DNA of 37,895 nucleotides from an uncultured Oscillospiraceae bacterium (GTDB lineage: Bacteria; Bacillota; Clostridia; Oscillospirales; Oscillospiraceae): assembly GCA_900764755.1 (NCBI GenBank), contig CAAFPE010000111.1, positions 1 through 37,895 of the forward strand. The letters are read 5' to 3'. Each line of letters begins with the position of its first letter. Position 1 is the first letter of the stretch. The notes under the pieces were generated by a model. The model had not been told where the DNA came from. It ran no database searches and saw only the letters and a list, made by a program, of their open reading frames with translations. Positions 1-7,813 of this stretch are shown piece by piece. The translations under genes were made by a program, and so were the position numbers.

Positions 1-60
1 CCCTTTCCCCCCCTCGGGGTGGGGCCCCGGGTGGGAGGGGGTCCCCGCAGCTGTATGAAC

Positions 61-104
61 TGTATTAGTACACTAAGTGTACCCAGGCGGCATGGGAAAG
101 TCAA
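61..104 (-). promoter_or_regulatory. Leftward promoter with palindromic operator, for a gene beyond the left edge
   Basis: Read on the minus strand there is a -35 TTGACT (plus 99-104), a 17-base spacer and a -10 TACACT (plus 76-81). The -10 overlaps a perfect dyad, GTACACT-A-AGTGTAC, at 68-82, and a second dyad TGTA-CTAA-TACA (minus strand) overlaps it at 61-72. Dyads of this kind over a -10 box are typical of repressor sites, for example of the GntR/YtrA class (inference). The regulated gene would lie outside the window. Confidence 0.5.
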
Positions 105-141
105 TTAAGAACTGTTTAAGATTTTCTTAGGATGGGAGAAG

Positions 142-185
142 AAAAAATGCCCGAACGGGACGCCGTGTGCGGCGTCCCGTTCGGG
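142..185 (-). terminator. Intrinsic terminator of the nhaC-to-pruA operon
   Basis: A perfect 15-bp stem pairs 150-164 with 171-185 around a 6-base loop. On the minus strand it is followed directly by a T run (complement of 142-147). It lies about 40 bases past the pruA stop codon, so it should end leftward transcription of the four-gene operon. Confidence 0.9.
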
Positions 186-226
186 GTCACAAGGACAATA
201 GAGGAGGAAGCAAAGATAGAAGCAGA

Positions 227-1854
227 TCAGGGCTGGGCCATATAGGGGTAATTGATGGCGGGAGAGGGAGAGAAGGACTCCTTGACCGCGTGGGCGCTGA
301 GCCAGCGGATCATGTTCAGGCCGGTGCCGGCCTTGTCATTGGTGCCGGAGGCCCGGGCCCCGCCGAAGGGCTGCTGGCCAACGATGGCGCCGGTACACTT
401 GTCGTTGATGTAGAAGTTGCCGCAGGAGTTGCGCAGGGCGCGCTCCATTTTAACGATGGCCTGGCGGTCCTGGGCAAACACCGCGCCGGTGAGGGCATAG
501 GGGAGGCGGTGTCGCAGATGCGCAGGGTCTCGTCCAGCTGGCTATCCTCATAGACATAGATGGAGAGGATGGGGCCGAAGATCTCCCGGACCATGGACTC
601 ATAGTAGGGGGAGTCGCAGCGGATCACGGTGGGCTGTACGAACCAGCCCTTGCTGTCGTCATAGGTGCCGCCGGCCACGATCTCACACTCCGGAGAGGCG
701 GCGGCCCGGTCAATATAGCCCTTGCAGGTCTGGAAGGAGGCCTGGTCGATGACGGCGGCCATGAAGGTATCGAACTCCTGGACGCCGCCCACCTTCAGGG
801 CGGCGGTCTTTTCCTTCAGGCCCTGCTTCACCTGGGGCCAGATGCTGGCGGGGATGAAGGCGCGGGAGCAGGCGGAGCACTTCTGACCCTGGAACTCAAA
901 GGAGCCGCGGACCAGGGCGGCCACCAGGGGCTCCACGTCGGCGGAGGGGTGGGCGAAGATGCAGTCCTTGCCGCCGGTCTCGCCCACCAGACGGGGGTAG
1001 TTGGCGTAGTCGGCGATGTGCTCGCCCACCTGCTTCCAGACGCTCTGGAACACGGCGGTGGAGCCGGTGAAGTGGAAGCCGGCCATCTTGGGATGGCTGA
1101 CCACATACCGGGACATATCCGAGCCGGCACAGGGAACGAAGTTGATGATGCCAGCAGGCAGGCCGCACCACATCAGCAGCTTCATGTAGTAGTAGTTGGA
1201 CAGCACGGCGGTGCGGGAGGGCTTCCAAACGGAGACATTGCCCACGATGGCGGGGACGGTGGGCAGGTTTCCGCCGATGGAGGTGAAGTTGAAGGGAGAG
1301 ATGGCGCAGATAAAGCCATCCAGGGGGCGGTAATCCTGGCGGTTCCAGATCCCGTCCACGCTGAGGGGCTGGTCCTTGAAGATCTCCTGGGCGGACCAGA
1401 CGCCGAAGCGGAGGAAGTCGGCCAGCTCGGCAATGTCGATCTCCGCCTGGAACACGGTCTTGGACTGCCCCAGCATGGTGGAGGCGTTGAGCACCTGGCG
1501 GTAGGAGCCGGTGATCAGGTCAGCGGCCTTCAGGAAGATAGCGGAGCGGTGCTCCCAGGGCATCTCCTCCCAGGCATCCTTCGCGGCCAGAGCCGCTTCC
1601 ACGGCCATTTTCAGTTCCTTCTCCCCTGCCATGCAGCACTCAGCGATGACGTGCTGATGGTCGTGGGGGATGGTGACCTGGATGGTTTTGTCCGTCCAGA
1701 CCTCTTTCCCGCCGATGATGAGGGGGATCTTCACCACCTGAGCGGACTGCCGGGCCAGCTCGGCCTTCAGCTCAGCGCGCTCCGGACTGCCGGGCAGATA
1801 GCCCTTAAAGGGGTCGTTGGCGGGTTTGGCAATGGTAAAATAGGCATTGGGCAT
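227..1854 (-). pseudogene. pruA: 1-pyrroline-5-carboxylate dehydrogenase (ALDH4A1-like), interrupted by a -1 frameshift
   Basis: NAD-dependent oxidation of glutamate semialdehyde/P5C to glutamate, or of hydroxy-P5C to 4-hydroxyglutamate; cytoplasmic. The start is ATG at 1854, preceded by AAGGAAG. Seen in frame: the aldehyde dehydrogenase fold with the general-base glutamate (LVGETGG, residue 292) and the nucleophilic cysteine (GQKCSA, residue 326). With one added base the product is about 542 residues, the size of the eukaryotic-type P5C dehydrogenases. At 500-503 a run of four G (plus strand) sits where five are needed: before it the reading is RICDTASP, and after it the correct frame continues as FAQDRQAIVKMERALRNSC to the end (PYMAQP, stop at 227-229). 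The unshifted frame instead runs into an arginine/proline-rich nonsense tail. All other parts look intact, so this is either a recent mutation, a phase-variable tract or a sequencing error. Last gene of the minus-strand operon. Confidence 0.85.
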
Positions 1855-1954
1855 GGTAGTTCTTCCTTTCTGCACGATACACAGTAGACGGTTAAAAGTT
1901 GTAATATGGAGCGGGAGCCTGCGGGTGTGGAAGATCGGGGGCTCCCCACAGTGA

Positions 1955-2839
1955 TTAGATCACACCCAAGCGTTTCATCTCGGAATCCACCCAGGCCTTG
2001 GTCTCATCCTTGGCTTCCAGCAGCGGGAGCAGCTTGGATGCGCCACAGGGCACACCCGCCTGAGCCATCGCGTATTTCAGCGGGCTGATGTAATTTTCGC
2101 TGAACAGCGCCTTGAACAGGGGGAAGTAATCCAGAGACATCTCCATGGCCTCCTGGATCTTTCCGGCCTGGACCAGGTCGTACATCTTGACCCAGGCGTC
2201 CGGAACCACATTGGCGGTGGCCATCACGGCGCCCTTGACGCCCATTGCCATCAGGCTGACAGCGCTGAACTCGTCGCCAGTGAGGACGCTGATCTTGTCG
2301 CCCGCCTTCAGCAGCACTTCCATCGCCTGTGTCATGGAGGCGCATTCCTTAATGCCGACCAGGTTCTTCATCTCCTTGGTCAGGCGGACCACAGTGTCAG
2401 GCAGAACGTTGACATTGGTGCGGTAGGGGATGTTATAGATCAGGATGGGCATATCCACTTCACGGTCCAGCGTTTTGTAGAACCCTGCAAGGGCGTCCTG
2501 GGTGCCCATGATATAGAAGGGCGTCAGCACCAGCATGGCATCAGCGCCGGCGTTTTTGCAGTACTTGCAGAACTTCAGGCACTCGCCGACCCCGGTCTCC
2601 AGTACGCCGACTACCAGCGGGACCCGCTTGTTAACAGCTTTTACCGTGATGTCCACCGCGCGGAACCGCTCCTCCATGGTCATGGAGGTGTACTCACCGG
2701 TGCCGCCCAGAAGCAGCAGACTGTGTACCTTGTGGGCGATCTGATAGTCAATCAGCGCAGTCAGAGTCTGTTCGTCTACTGTGCCGTCAGAATTCAAAGG
2801 GGTGACCAGAGCGGTCATGATGCCATCGAGCTTCAACAT
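1955..2839 (-). CDS. DapA/NAL-family Schiff-base lyase (possible 4-hydroxy-2-oxoglutarate aldolase)
   Basis: A 294-residue class I (lysine Schiff base) lyase of the dihydrodipicolinate synthase/N-acetylneuraminate lyase family. The Schiff-base lysine is in VGIKECAS (K164) and the catalytic tyrosine in IYNIPYRT (Y135); Y109 in TPFY matches the partner tyrosine of DHDPS and R140 the substrate-carboxylate arginine. The usual GTTGE loop reads GGTGE (45-49), so the relay threonine of true DHDPS is glycine. That and the catabolic context argue against lysine biosynthesis. Between a D-2-hydroxyacid dehydrogenase and a P5C dehydrogenase, an aldolase giving pyruvate plus glyoxylate (the HOGA1 reaction) is an attractive guess, but KDG aldolase or hydroxyproline-pathway deaminase roles remain possible. 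ATG at 2839 has AAGGAG upstream. Confidence 0.8.
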   Translation of the reverse strand: MLKLDGIMTALVTPLNSDGTVDEQTLTALIDYQIAHKVHSLLLLGGTGEYTSMTMEERFRAVDITVKAVNKRVPLVVGVLETGVGECLKFCKYCKNAGADAMLVLTPFYIMGTQDALAGFYKTLDREVDMPILIYNIPYRTNVNVLPDTVVRLTKEMKNLVGIKECASMTQAMEVLLKAGDKISVLTGDEFSAVSLMAMGVKGAVMATANVVPDAWVKMYDLVQAGKIQEAMEMSLDYFPLFKALFSENYISPLKYAMAQAGVPCGASKLLPLLEAKDETKAWVDSEMKRLGVI

Positions 2840-2904
2840 AATTGATGTACTCCTTTATGGTTTGATTTTCTAAAAAATTGTGTGGATTCCCGGTGAATAG
2901 ACTC

Positions 2905-3867
2905 TCATCTGGGGCGGTTGAACCAATTATAGGTGTCTGCACCGTCCAGGGCTTCCAAGACTGTGCGGGAGAGGCGTTCGGAGGTGCGGAGCTTGGCTTC
3001 ACGGGTGTCTCCGCCAATGTGGGGTGTAAAGAGGACCTGGTCCATCTGGAACAGGGGATGATCTTTCCGGGGGGGTTCAACGCTCAGAACATCCAGTCCG
3101 GCTCCGGCGATCTCGCCCTGTGCCAGAGCGACGGCGAGGGCCTCCTCATCCAACACAGGTCCGCGGCCCATGTTGATGATGTAGGCGCTGTTTTTCATCA
3201 GCTGGAACTGAGGGGTAGAGATCATTCCTTGGGTCTCCGGCGTCAGGGGGACGTGGAGGGTAACAAAGTCGGCCCGTCTCAAACCATCCTCCAAGTGGTC
3301 CACCTTTTCGACCCCGAACTCCTCCATAGCTTCCCGGGATACAAAGCCATCATAAGCCATGACGTGCATATCAAACGCCTGGGCCCGTTTGGCAACTGCT
3401 TTTCCGATCCGGCCCAGACCAACGATCAGCAGGTTCTTTTCAAACACCTCCATCGTGTATCGGTTCTCACGGCTGTACCAGGCATCTGCTCGGACACTGC
3501 AGTCATTGATTCGAAGGCTGCGGCTCAGCGCCAGGATAAACATGATGGTATGCTCGGCCACAGACAGGTAATTGGCATCCGGAATATTCAGGACACGGAT
3601 CCCGTGAGCGGTAGCCTCTTTGACGTCGATGTGATCAAGACCCACGCCATGCATCCCGATTACCTTCAGGGACGGTACCGCATCCATGATCTCTTTGGTG
3701 ATGGGCTCGCAGCGGACTACGACCCCCTCAATCTGATGCTCGTTCATGCAGCGGATCAAGGTTTCCGGCTGACCGTCCGGCGCATAAAATACATTTGCGT
3801 GTTCCTCAAAATAGGCCACGCCGTTGGGCTGGATCGTGGGATGGATGAGCAGTATGTTGTGTTTCAT
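2905..3867 (-). CDS. D-2-hydroxyacid dehydrogenase (SerA/GRHPR family)
   Basis: A 320-residue NAD(P)-dependent D-isomer-specific 2-hydroxyacid dehydrogenase. Seen: Rossmann motif GLGRIG (150-155), and the catalytic Arg-Glu-His triad at R235 (NMGRGP), E264 (SVEPP) and H283 (TPHIGG). The length fits glyoxylate/hydroxypyruvate reductase and short phosphoglycerate dehydrogenases without an ACT domain. It lies between the carrier and the DapA-family lyase, 65 bases upstream of the latter, on the same strand. Reduction of a 2-oxoacid such as glyoxylate made by the lyase is an inference from position; substrate cannot be read from the sequence. Confidence 0.85.
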   Translation of the reverse strand: MKHNILLIHPTIQPNGVAYFEEHANVFYAPDGQPETLIRCMNEHQIEGVVVRCEPITKEIMDAVPSLKVIGMHGVGLDHIDVKEATAHGIRVLNIPDANYLSVAEHTIMFILALSRSLRINDCSVRADAWYSRENRYTMEVFEKNLLIVGLGRIGKAVAKRAQAFDMHVMAYDGFVSREAMEEFGVEKVDHLEDGLRRADFVTLHVPLTPETQGMISTPQFQLMKNSAYIINMGRGPVLDEEALAVALAQGEIAGAGLDVLSVEPPRKDHPLFQMDQVLFTPHIGGDTREAKLRTSERLSRTVLEALDGADTYNWFNRPR

Positions 3868-3919
3868 AGTAGTTTGTCATCTCCAAAGACAATGTTTATA
3901 ACAGATGAAAGGGGACGGA

Positions 3920-5389
3920 TCAATCCACCTCAAAACCAAGCTCACGGATCTGGCGGTCTGCTTCCTCTGGGGAGATCGTCTTGATGCCAATGCCAGTATA
4001 TCCATAGATGATGGCTAGGATGGGGCAGATAAAGGCCATGAAGTGCCAGGGCAGATAGGAGCGTACAGGCACCCCCAGAGCACCAGCATAGAACAGACCG
4101 GAGGTGCTGAAGGGGACTATGCTGCAGATCATAGTGCCGCCGTCCTCACAGGTGCGTGACAGGACAGACAGGTCCATACGCTGTTTCAGATAAGGCTTGC
4201 GGAACAGTTCGCCGGTCATGATGAGAGAAATATAACCGCTTACACCAATAATTGTCAGGGTGATGGCGGTACAGATACCAGCAGTCACAGTTGCCCCACG
4301 GGTTTTGACTTTACCGATGACGGCATCAATGATTTTTTCCATAAACCCGGCTTCTTCCGCGATTCCAGCGAAGGAATAGGCGCAGAAGATGGTGAGAATG
4401 ATGTTGGACATGGAGGTCAGACCGCCGCGCTGCACCAGGGTAAAAACATCTGCATTTGTGGTTGCTGCATCCAGACCTGGGACTATAGTGATCTTGAATC
4501 CGCTGGCAAAAGCAGTGAGTCCATGGTTCAAGGTGAAGCCCTGGAAGATCATACCCAAGGCGACTGCAACTGCGATGCCGATATACATGACAGGCAGAGT
4601 GGGCTTTCTCAACAAAGAACCCAGGAGAATGATCACAAAGGGGATCAAAAGCAGAGGATTCCAGGTATACATCTGGTCCATTGTTGCAAGCATGGAGGAA
4701 ACATTTTCCGGCATCACAAAGTCACCGCCAAAGCGCAAACCATACACAGTGTAAATTGCGACGCTAATAATAGCAGCGGGGATCGTCGTCCACAGCATGG
4801 ATCGAACATGGGCATATAGGTCTGTTCCGGCACTCAGCGCAGCCATGTTGGTGGTATCAGACAGAGGAGAGAGCTTATCACCGAAGGTAGAACCGGCAAC
4901 AACTGCGGCGGCAACAGGGGCCAGTGGGATCTCAAGCCCCATAGCAATACCAATCAAGGCGACGCCGGCGGTGCCGGCGGAACCCCATCCAGTACCGGTA
5001 GCGGTGGCCAGAATGGCACAGATCAGAAAACTGCAAGGAATCAGGAATTGAGGACTGATGATTTGAAGCCCATAGTAGATCAGCATAGGGATCGTACCTG
5101 AGTAGATAAAGGTAGCGATCAGGCCGCCGACGGTGAACATGATATACACAGCGGGCAGGATCTTGACCATGCGCTGGGAGATTGCCTTTTCCAGGACTGT
5201 CCAACTTAGGCCCAGCCGCATAGCCATGAGAGCGGTAAAAGCAGCCGTACAAAGCAACATGACCTGTAACTCCAGCTTGAACACACCATAGCCAATGCTG
5301 ACAAAAAAGACCATAGAGAGCAGGACGATAATAGATTCCGCTAAAGACGGTTTTCGCAGGGGCTTTGCTTCTTTTTTGTTGTGTTCCAT
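3920..5389 (-). CDS. NhaC-family Na+/H+ antiporter-type carrier
   Basis: A 489-residue polytopic membrane protein of the NhaC (ion transporter superfamily) type, with roughly a dozen hydrophobic segments and the family signature around DKLSPLSDTTNMAALSAGT. NhaC members include Na+/H+ antiporters and substrate/cation exchangers such as malate-Na+/lactate-H+ carriers. As first gene of a catabolic operon it more likely imports the substrate or exports the product than sets pH (inference). ATG at 5389 follows AGGAGGG with 7-8 bases spacing. Transcribed from the promoter at 5521-5549. Confidence 0.85.
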   Translation of the reverse strand: MEHNKKEAKPLRKPSLAESIIVLLSMVFFVSIGYGVFKLELQVMLLCTAAFTALMAMRLGLSWTVLEKAISQRMVKILPAVYIMFTVGGLIATFIYSGTIPMLIYYGLQIISPQFLIPCSFLICAILATATGTGWGSAGTAGVALIGIAMGLEIPLAPVAAAVVAGSTFGDKLSPLSDTTNMAALSAGTDLYAHVRSMLWTTIPAAIISVAIYTVYGLRFGGDFVMPENVSSMLATMDQMYTWNPLLLIPFVIILLGSLLRKPTLPVMYIGIAVAVALGMIFQGFTLNHGLTAFASGFKITIVPGLDAATTNADVFTLVQRGGLTSMSNIILTIFCAYSFAGIAEEAGFMEKIIDAVIGKVKTRGATVTAGICTAITLTIIGVSGYISLIMTGELFRKPYLKQRMDLSVLSRTCEDGGTMICSIVPFSTSGLFYAGALGVPVRSYLPWHFMAFICPILAIIYGYTGIGIKTISPEEADRQIRELGFEVD

Positions 5390-5481
5390 GGTTACCCTCC
5401 TGTTTCAATATTTCAGATGTTGGAAATGAACGGTGCGAATGGGAGATCTGGAATAAACGCCTGCGCGTTGTATATTTTGCC

Positions 5482-5497
5482 GAAGTTTTTGCACTTC
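5482..5497. promoter_or_regulatory. Inverted repeat in the nhaC leader
   Basis: GAAGT-N6-ACTTC lies about 20-30 bases downstream of the predicted nhaC transcription start and about 85 bases upstream of its start codon. Position and symmetry would suit an operator for the divergent LysR protein, though the classical T-N11-A core is not evident. Confidence 0.3.
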
Positions 5498-5520
5498 ACC
5501 CGTTTTTTATTGTTGCATTT

Positions 5521-5549
5521 ATCATACATAACCTTTGACATTTTGTAAA
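5521..5549 (-). promoter_or_regulatory. Promoter of the nhaC operon
   Basis: On the minus strand: -35 TTTACA (plus 5544-5549), 17-base spacer, -10 TATGAT (plus 5521-5526). It interleaves with the lysR promoter, so RNA polymerase cannot easily occupy both at once, a usual arrangement for LysR-controlled divergent operons. Confidence 0.65.
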
Positions 5550-5563
5550 TTTCATAATATGAT
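5535..5563 (+). promoter_or_regulatory. Promoter of the lysR gene
   Basis: Consensus -35 TTGACA (5535-5540), 17-base spacer, -10 TATGAT (5558-5563). The predicted RNA start near 5570 makes the possible TTG start at 5572 unlikely and supports the GTG at 5608. Confidence 0.75.
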
Positions 5564-5607
5564 AAAAACAATTGAAGAAAATTCAAATAAAACAAGGGGG
5601 GAGTCTG

Positions 5608-6510
5608 GTGTCTTTAACCGCTTATCAGATTTTTTGCACCATTGCAGAGCAAAAAAACATGACCAGGGCGGCGGAACTGCTGCACATCACACCTTCTGCG
5701 GTCACACATTCCATGAATGCGCTGGAGAAAAGTATGGGGTTTGCGTTGCTGAACCGGGATCGCGGCGGAGCAACACTGACAGCCCACGGCGAGATGCTCC
5801 TGCCACGCTTCCGGGCTATTTTGCTGGAAGAACAGCGCCTTCAGGAGGAGGTCGCACAGATCAACGGCTTAGAGAAGGGGTGTGTACGGATCGGCGCCCT
5901 CAATAGTGTCTGCATACAGTGGCTTCCAGAGATCCTGACGTCCTTCCATTCCAAATATCCCAATATCGAGGTCAGAGTTTATCAGGGCGGTTACCAGGAA
6001 ATCGAGGATATGGTGGAAGATTCCAGACTGGACCTTGGTTTCGTTTCTATGCCGACTTCAGAGCACTTCGACACCATTACGTTGTTCCATGACCGCCTGT
6101 TTTGCGTTGTACCACAGGGATTTATGCCGCAGGAGCCACCTTATGTGCGGGCAGAGGACCTGAGGAACCTTCCGCTGATTCTGGCAAAGCGGGGATATGA
6201 CCGAAATATACAGGAATTTATTGAAGAAAATCAGCTGGCTGTCAGTGAACAGCACGATATTGCATTGGAGAGTGCCGTGATCGCTTTGGTTGAAAGCGGA
6301 ATGGGATACAGCATTCTTCCGGAAATAACACTGAGGCATCAGCCGGGAAACTATCAGACATTTCCCCTGGTCCATAACAAATATCGAACGATAGGCCTGG
6401 CTGTTTCAAAGGATAAGAAACCGTCTCTTGCAACGCAAAAGATGATTCAAGAGATAAGAGTTAAAATTGAAAACCACTCAACATATAGTCGAACCGAATT
6501 AAAAACATGA
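5608..6510 (+). CDS. LysR-family transcriptional regulator
   Basis: A 300-residue LysR-type activator/repressor. The N-terminal winged helix-turn-helix is clear (MTRAAELLHITPSAVTHSM, about residues 17-35), followed by the periplasmic-binding-protein-like effector domain. The GTG at 5608 is chosen because AAGGGGGGAG ends 4 bases before it and because the protein then begins with the normal LysR N terminus (SLTAYQIFCTIAEQKN). It is divergent from the carrier-dehydrogenase-lyase-P5CDH operon with interleaved promoters, so it very probably controls that operon in response to its substrate or an intermediate. Confidence 0.9.
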   Translation: MSLTAYQIFCTIAEQKNMTRAAELLHITPSAVTHSMNALEKSMGFALLNRDRGGATLTAHGEMLLPRFRAILLEEQRLQEEVAQINGLEKGCVRIGALNSVCIQWLPEILTSFHSKYPNIEVRVYQGGYQEIEDMVEDSRLDLGFVSMPTSEHFDTITLFHDRLFCVVPQGFMPQEPPYVRAEDLRNLPLILAKRGYDRNIQEFIEENQLAVSEQHDIALESAVIALVESGMGYSILPEITLRHQPGNYQTFPLVHNKYRTIGLAVSKDKKPSLATQKMIQEIRVKIENHSTYSRTELKT

Positions 6511-6643
6511 GGAAATCAGGAGAAAATATCTAAAACACACAAATTAAATAGGGGGGCGTGTTTGGATATACAATGAAAAAAGGTGAAGCACACTGTTTGG
6601 AGCCCTAAAATTCATCAGATAATAAAGAGAAAAAATCTAAAAA

Positions 6644-6724
6644 ATGAATTTCACAAATGCGGCTCAATTCAAGTTCGACCAGAAAAAGGGCAAATATGTG
6701 GCAGAGAACCGAGAGGCTCTGTAA
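6644..6724 (+). other. Possible 26-residue peptide frame or gene remnant
   Basis: ATG at 6644 opens a short, lysine-rich, codon-plausible frame (contains FKFDQKKGKYVAENREAL) ending TAA at 6722-6724. The next frame continues with a similar flavour (MFEREGLKPPGF) to 6780, as if one longer frame had been broken. There is no convincing ribosome-binding site and I do not recognise it, so a decayed gene end is as likely as a real peptide. Confidence 0.2.
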
Positions 6725-6776
6725 AAATGTTTGAGAGAGAAGGGTTGAAACCCCCAGGCTTTTCACAGAAAAGCAA

Positions 6777-6804
6777 TTGAATTTTGAAAGAAGCGTGTTA
6801 TGAT
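6777..6804 (+). promoter_or_regulatory. Promoter of proC-proB-proA
   Basis: -35 TTGAAT (6777-6782), 16-base spacer, -10 TATGAT (6799-6804). It would give a leader of about 140 bases before proC. Confidence 0.55.
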
Positions 6805-6948
6805 AAGAGAAAAGTTTCTGTGTGTCATGTATCTGCTCTGGTTGGATGGTGGAAATGCACAGTGGAAAAGACACCAGATCACGATATGATCCCCAAAGAG
6901 GCTGAGTTTTACAAGTTTTAAAATTTAAACTAAAGGAGTATGATCGAG

Positions 6949-7752
6949 ATGTTTTCATCCATCGGATTTATCGGCACAGGTACCATGGGCACGGCAGTAG
7001 CCAGGGCGGCGGTCAAGGGGGCTCAGGGTGCGCCGGTATTTCTGGCCAACCGGACCCGGTCCAAGGCGGAGGCGGTTGCCCAGGAGCTGGGCGTGCAGAC
7101 GTCGGACAATGAGACGGTGGCCCGTGAGTGCAGCCTGATCTTTCTTGGCGTGAAACCCCAGATGATGGAGCAGATGCTCTCCGGCCTGGCCCCCATTCTG
7201 AAGGCCCGGACGGACCGGTTCGTGCTGGCCTCCATGGCCGCAGGGCTGGACGCTCGGCGCATCCAGGAGATGGCGGGCGGCGCGTATCCGGTGATCTGCC
7301 TGATGCCCAACACCCCGGTGGCGGTGGGTGCAGGCATAGTGCAGTACTATGGGGTGAACACCACCGAGGAGGAGCTGTCCGACTTCCAGACCCTGCTGTC
7401 CGCTGCCGGCATGATCGACCGGGTCAACCCGGACCGGCTCAACGCCGCCAGCGCTGTGTCCGGCTGCGGCCCCGCATTTTGTGCCATGTTCATCGAAGCC
7501 CTTGCGGACGGAGGCGTGGCCTGCGGCCTGCCCCGGGACAAGGCACTGGCCTATGCGGCCAAGATGACGGAGGGAACGGCCCAGCTGATGCTGGAGAACC
7601 ACGCACATCCCGGCCAGCTGAAGGACGGAGTGTGCTCCCCCGGCGGCACCACCATTCAGGGCGTCCGCACCCTGGAGGACCGGGGCTTCCGCTCCGCGGT
7701 GCTGGAGGCGGTCATCGCCGCCTATGAAAAGACCATCGCCCTGGGCCAGTGA
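6949..7752 (+). CDS. proC: Pyrroline-5-carboxylate reductase
   Basis: Last step of proline synthesis: NAD(P)H-dependent reduction of P5C to proline, cytoplasmic. 267 residues. N-terminal Rossmann motif GFIGTGTMG, and the family signature at the C terminus (CSPGGTTIQGVRTLEDRGFR). The ATG at 6949 is preferred over 6940 because GGAG at 6935-6938 is 10 bases from the former but only one from the latter. First gene of proC-proB-proA, so it is the last enzyme but translated first. P5C from the neighbouring catabolic operon could also feed this enzyme. Confidence 0.95.
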   Translation: MFSSIGFIGTGTMGTAVARAAVKGAQGAPVFLANRTRSKAEAVAQELGVQTSDNETVARECSLIFLGVKPQMMEQMLSGLAPILKARTDRFVLASMAAGLDARRIQEMAGGAYPVICLMPNTPVAVGAGIVQYYGVNTTEEELSDFQTLLSAAGMIDRVNPDRLNAASAVSGCGPAFCAMFIEALADGGVACGLPRDKALAYAAKMTEGTAQLMLENHAHPGQLKDGVCSPGGTTIQGVRTLEDRGFRSAVLEAVIAAYEKTIALGQ

Positions 7753-7813
7753 CCGGGCGTGACCGGACGGCCGCCTCCGGCGGACCGCTCCACAGGAAAG
7801 GGGCTGTTTGTAC

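Larger units (their letters stand above)
6511..6948. other. 438-base AT-rich intergenic region between lysR and proC
   Basis: Clearly more AT-rich than the flanking proC. It holds the proC promoter (6777-6804), a leader of about 140 bases, a weak hairpin (GCTTTT-N5-AAAAGC, 6760-6776) and a 26-codon reading frame at 6644-6724. I see no T-box consensus or other proline-sensing leader I can name. Nothing else recognisable. Confidence 0.5.

Noticed and set aside
949..1887. Long open frame on the plus strand opposite pruA
   Set aside because: It is antisense to a clearly conserved dehydrogenase and has the glycine/histidine/valine-rich make-up of a GC-rich shadow frame.
6811..6948. Possible T-box or proline riboswitch in the proC leader
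   Set aside because: No T-box consensus, specifier loop or terminator was found; the leader only shows AT-rich sequence and weak hairpins.
6605..6958. 117-codon minus-strand frame upstream of proC
   Set aside because: It overlaps the proC start and promoter, has no ribosome site and no recognisable domain.
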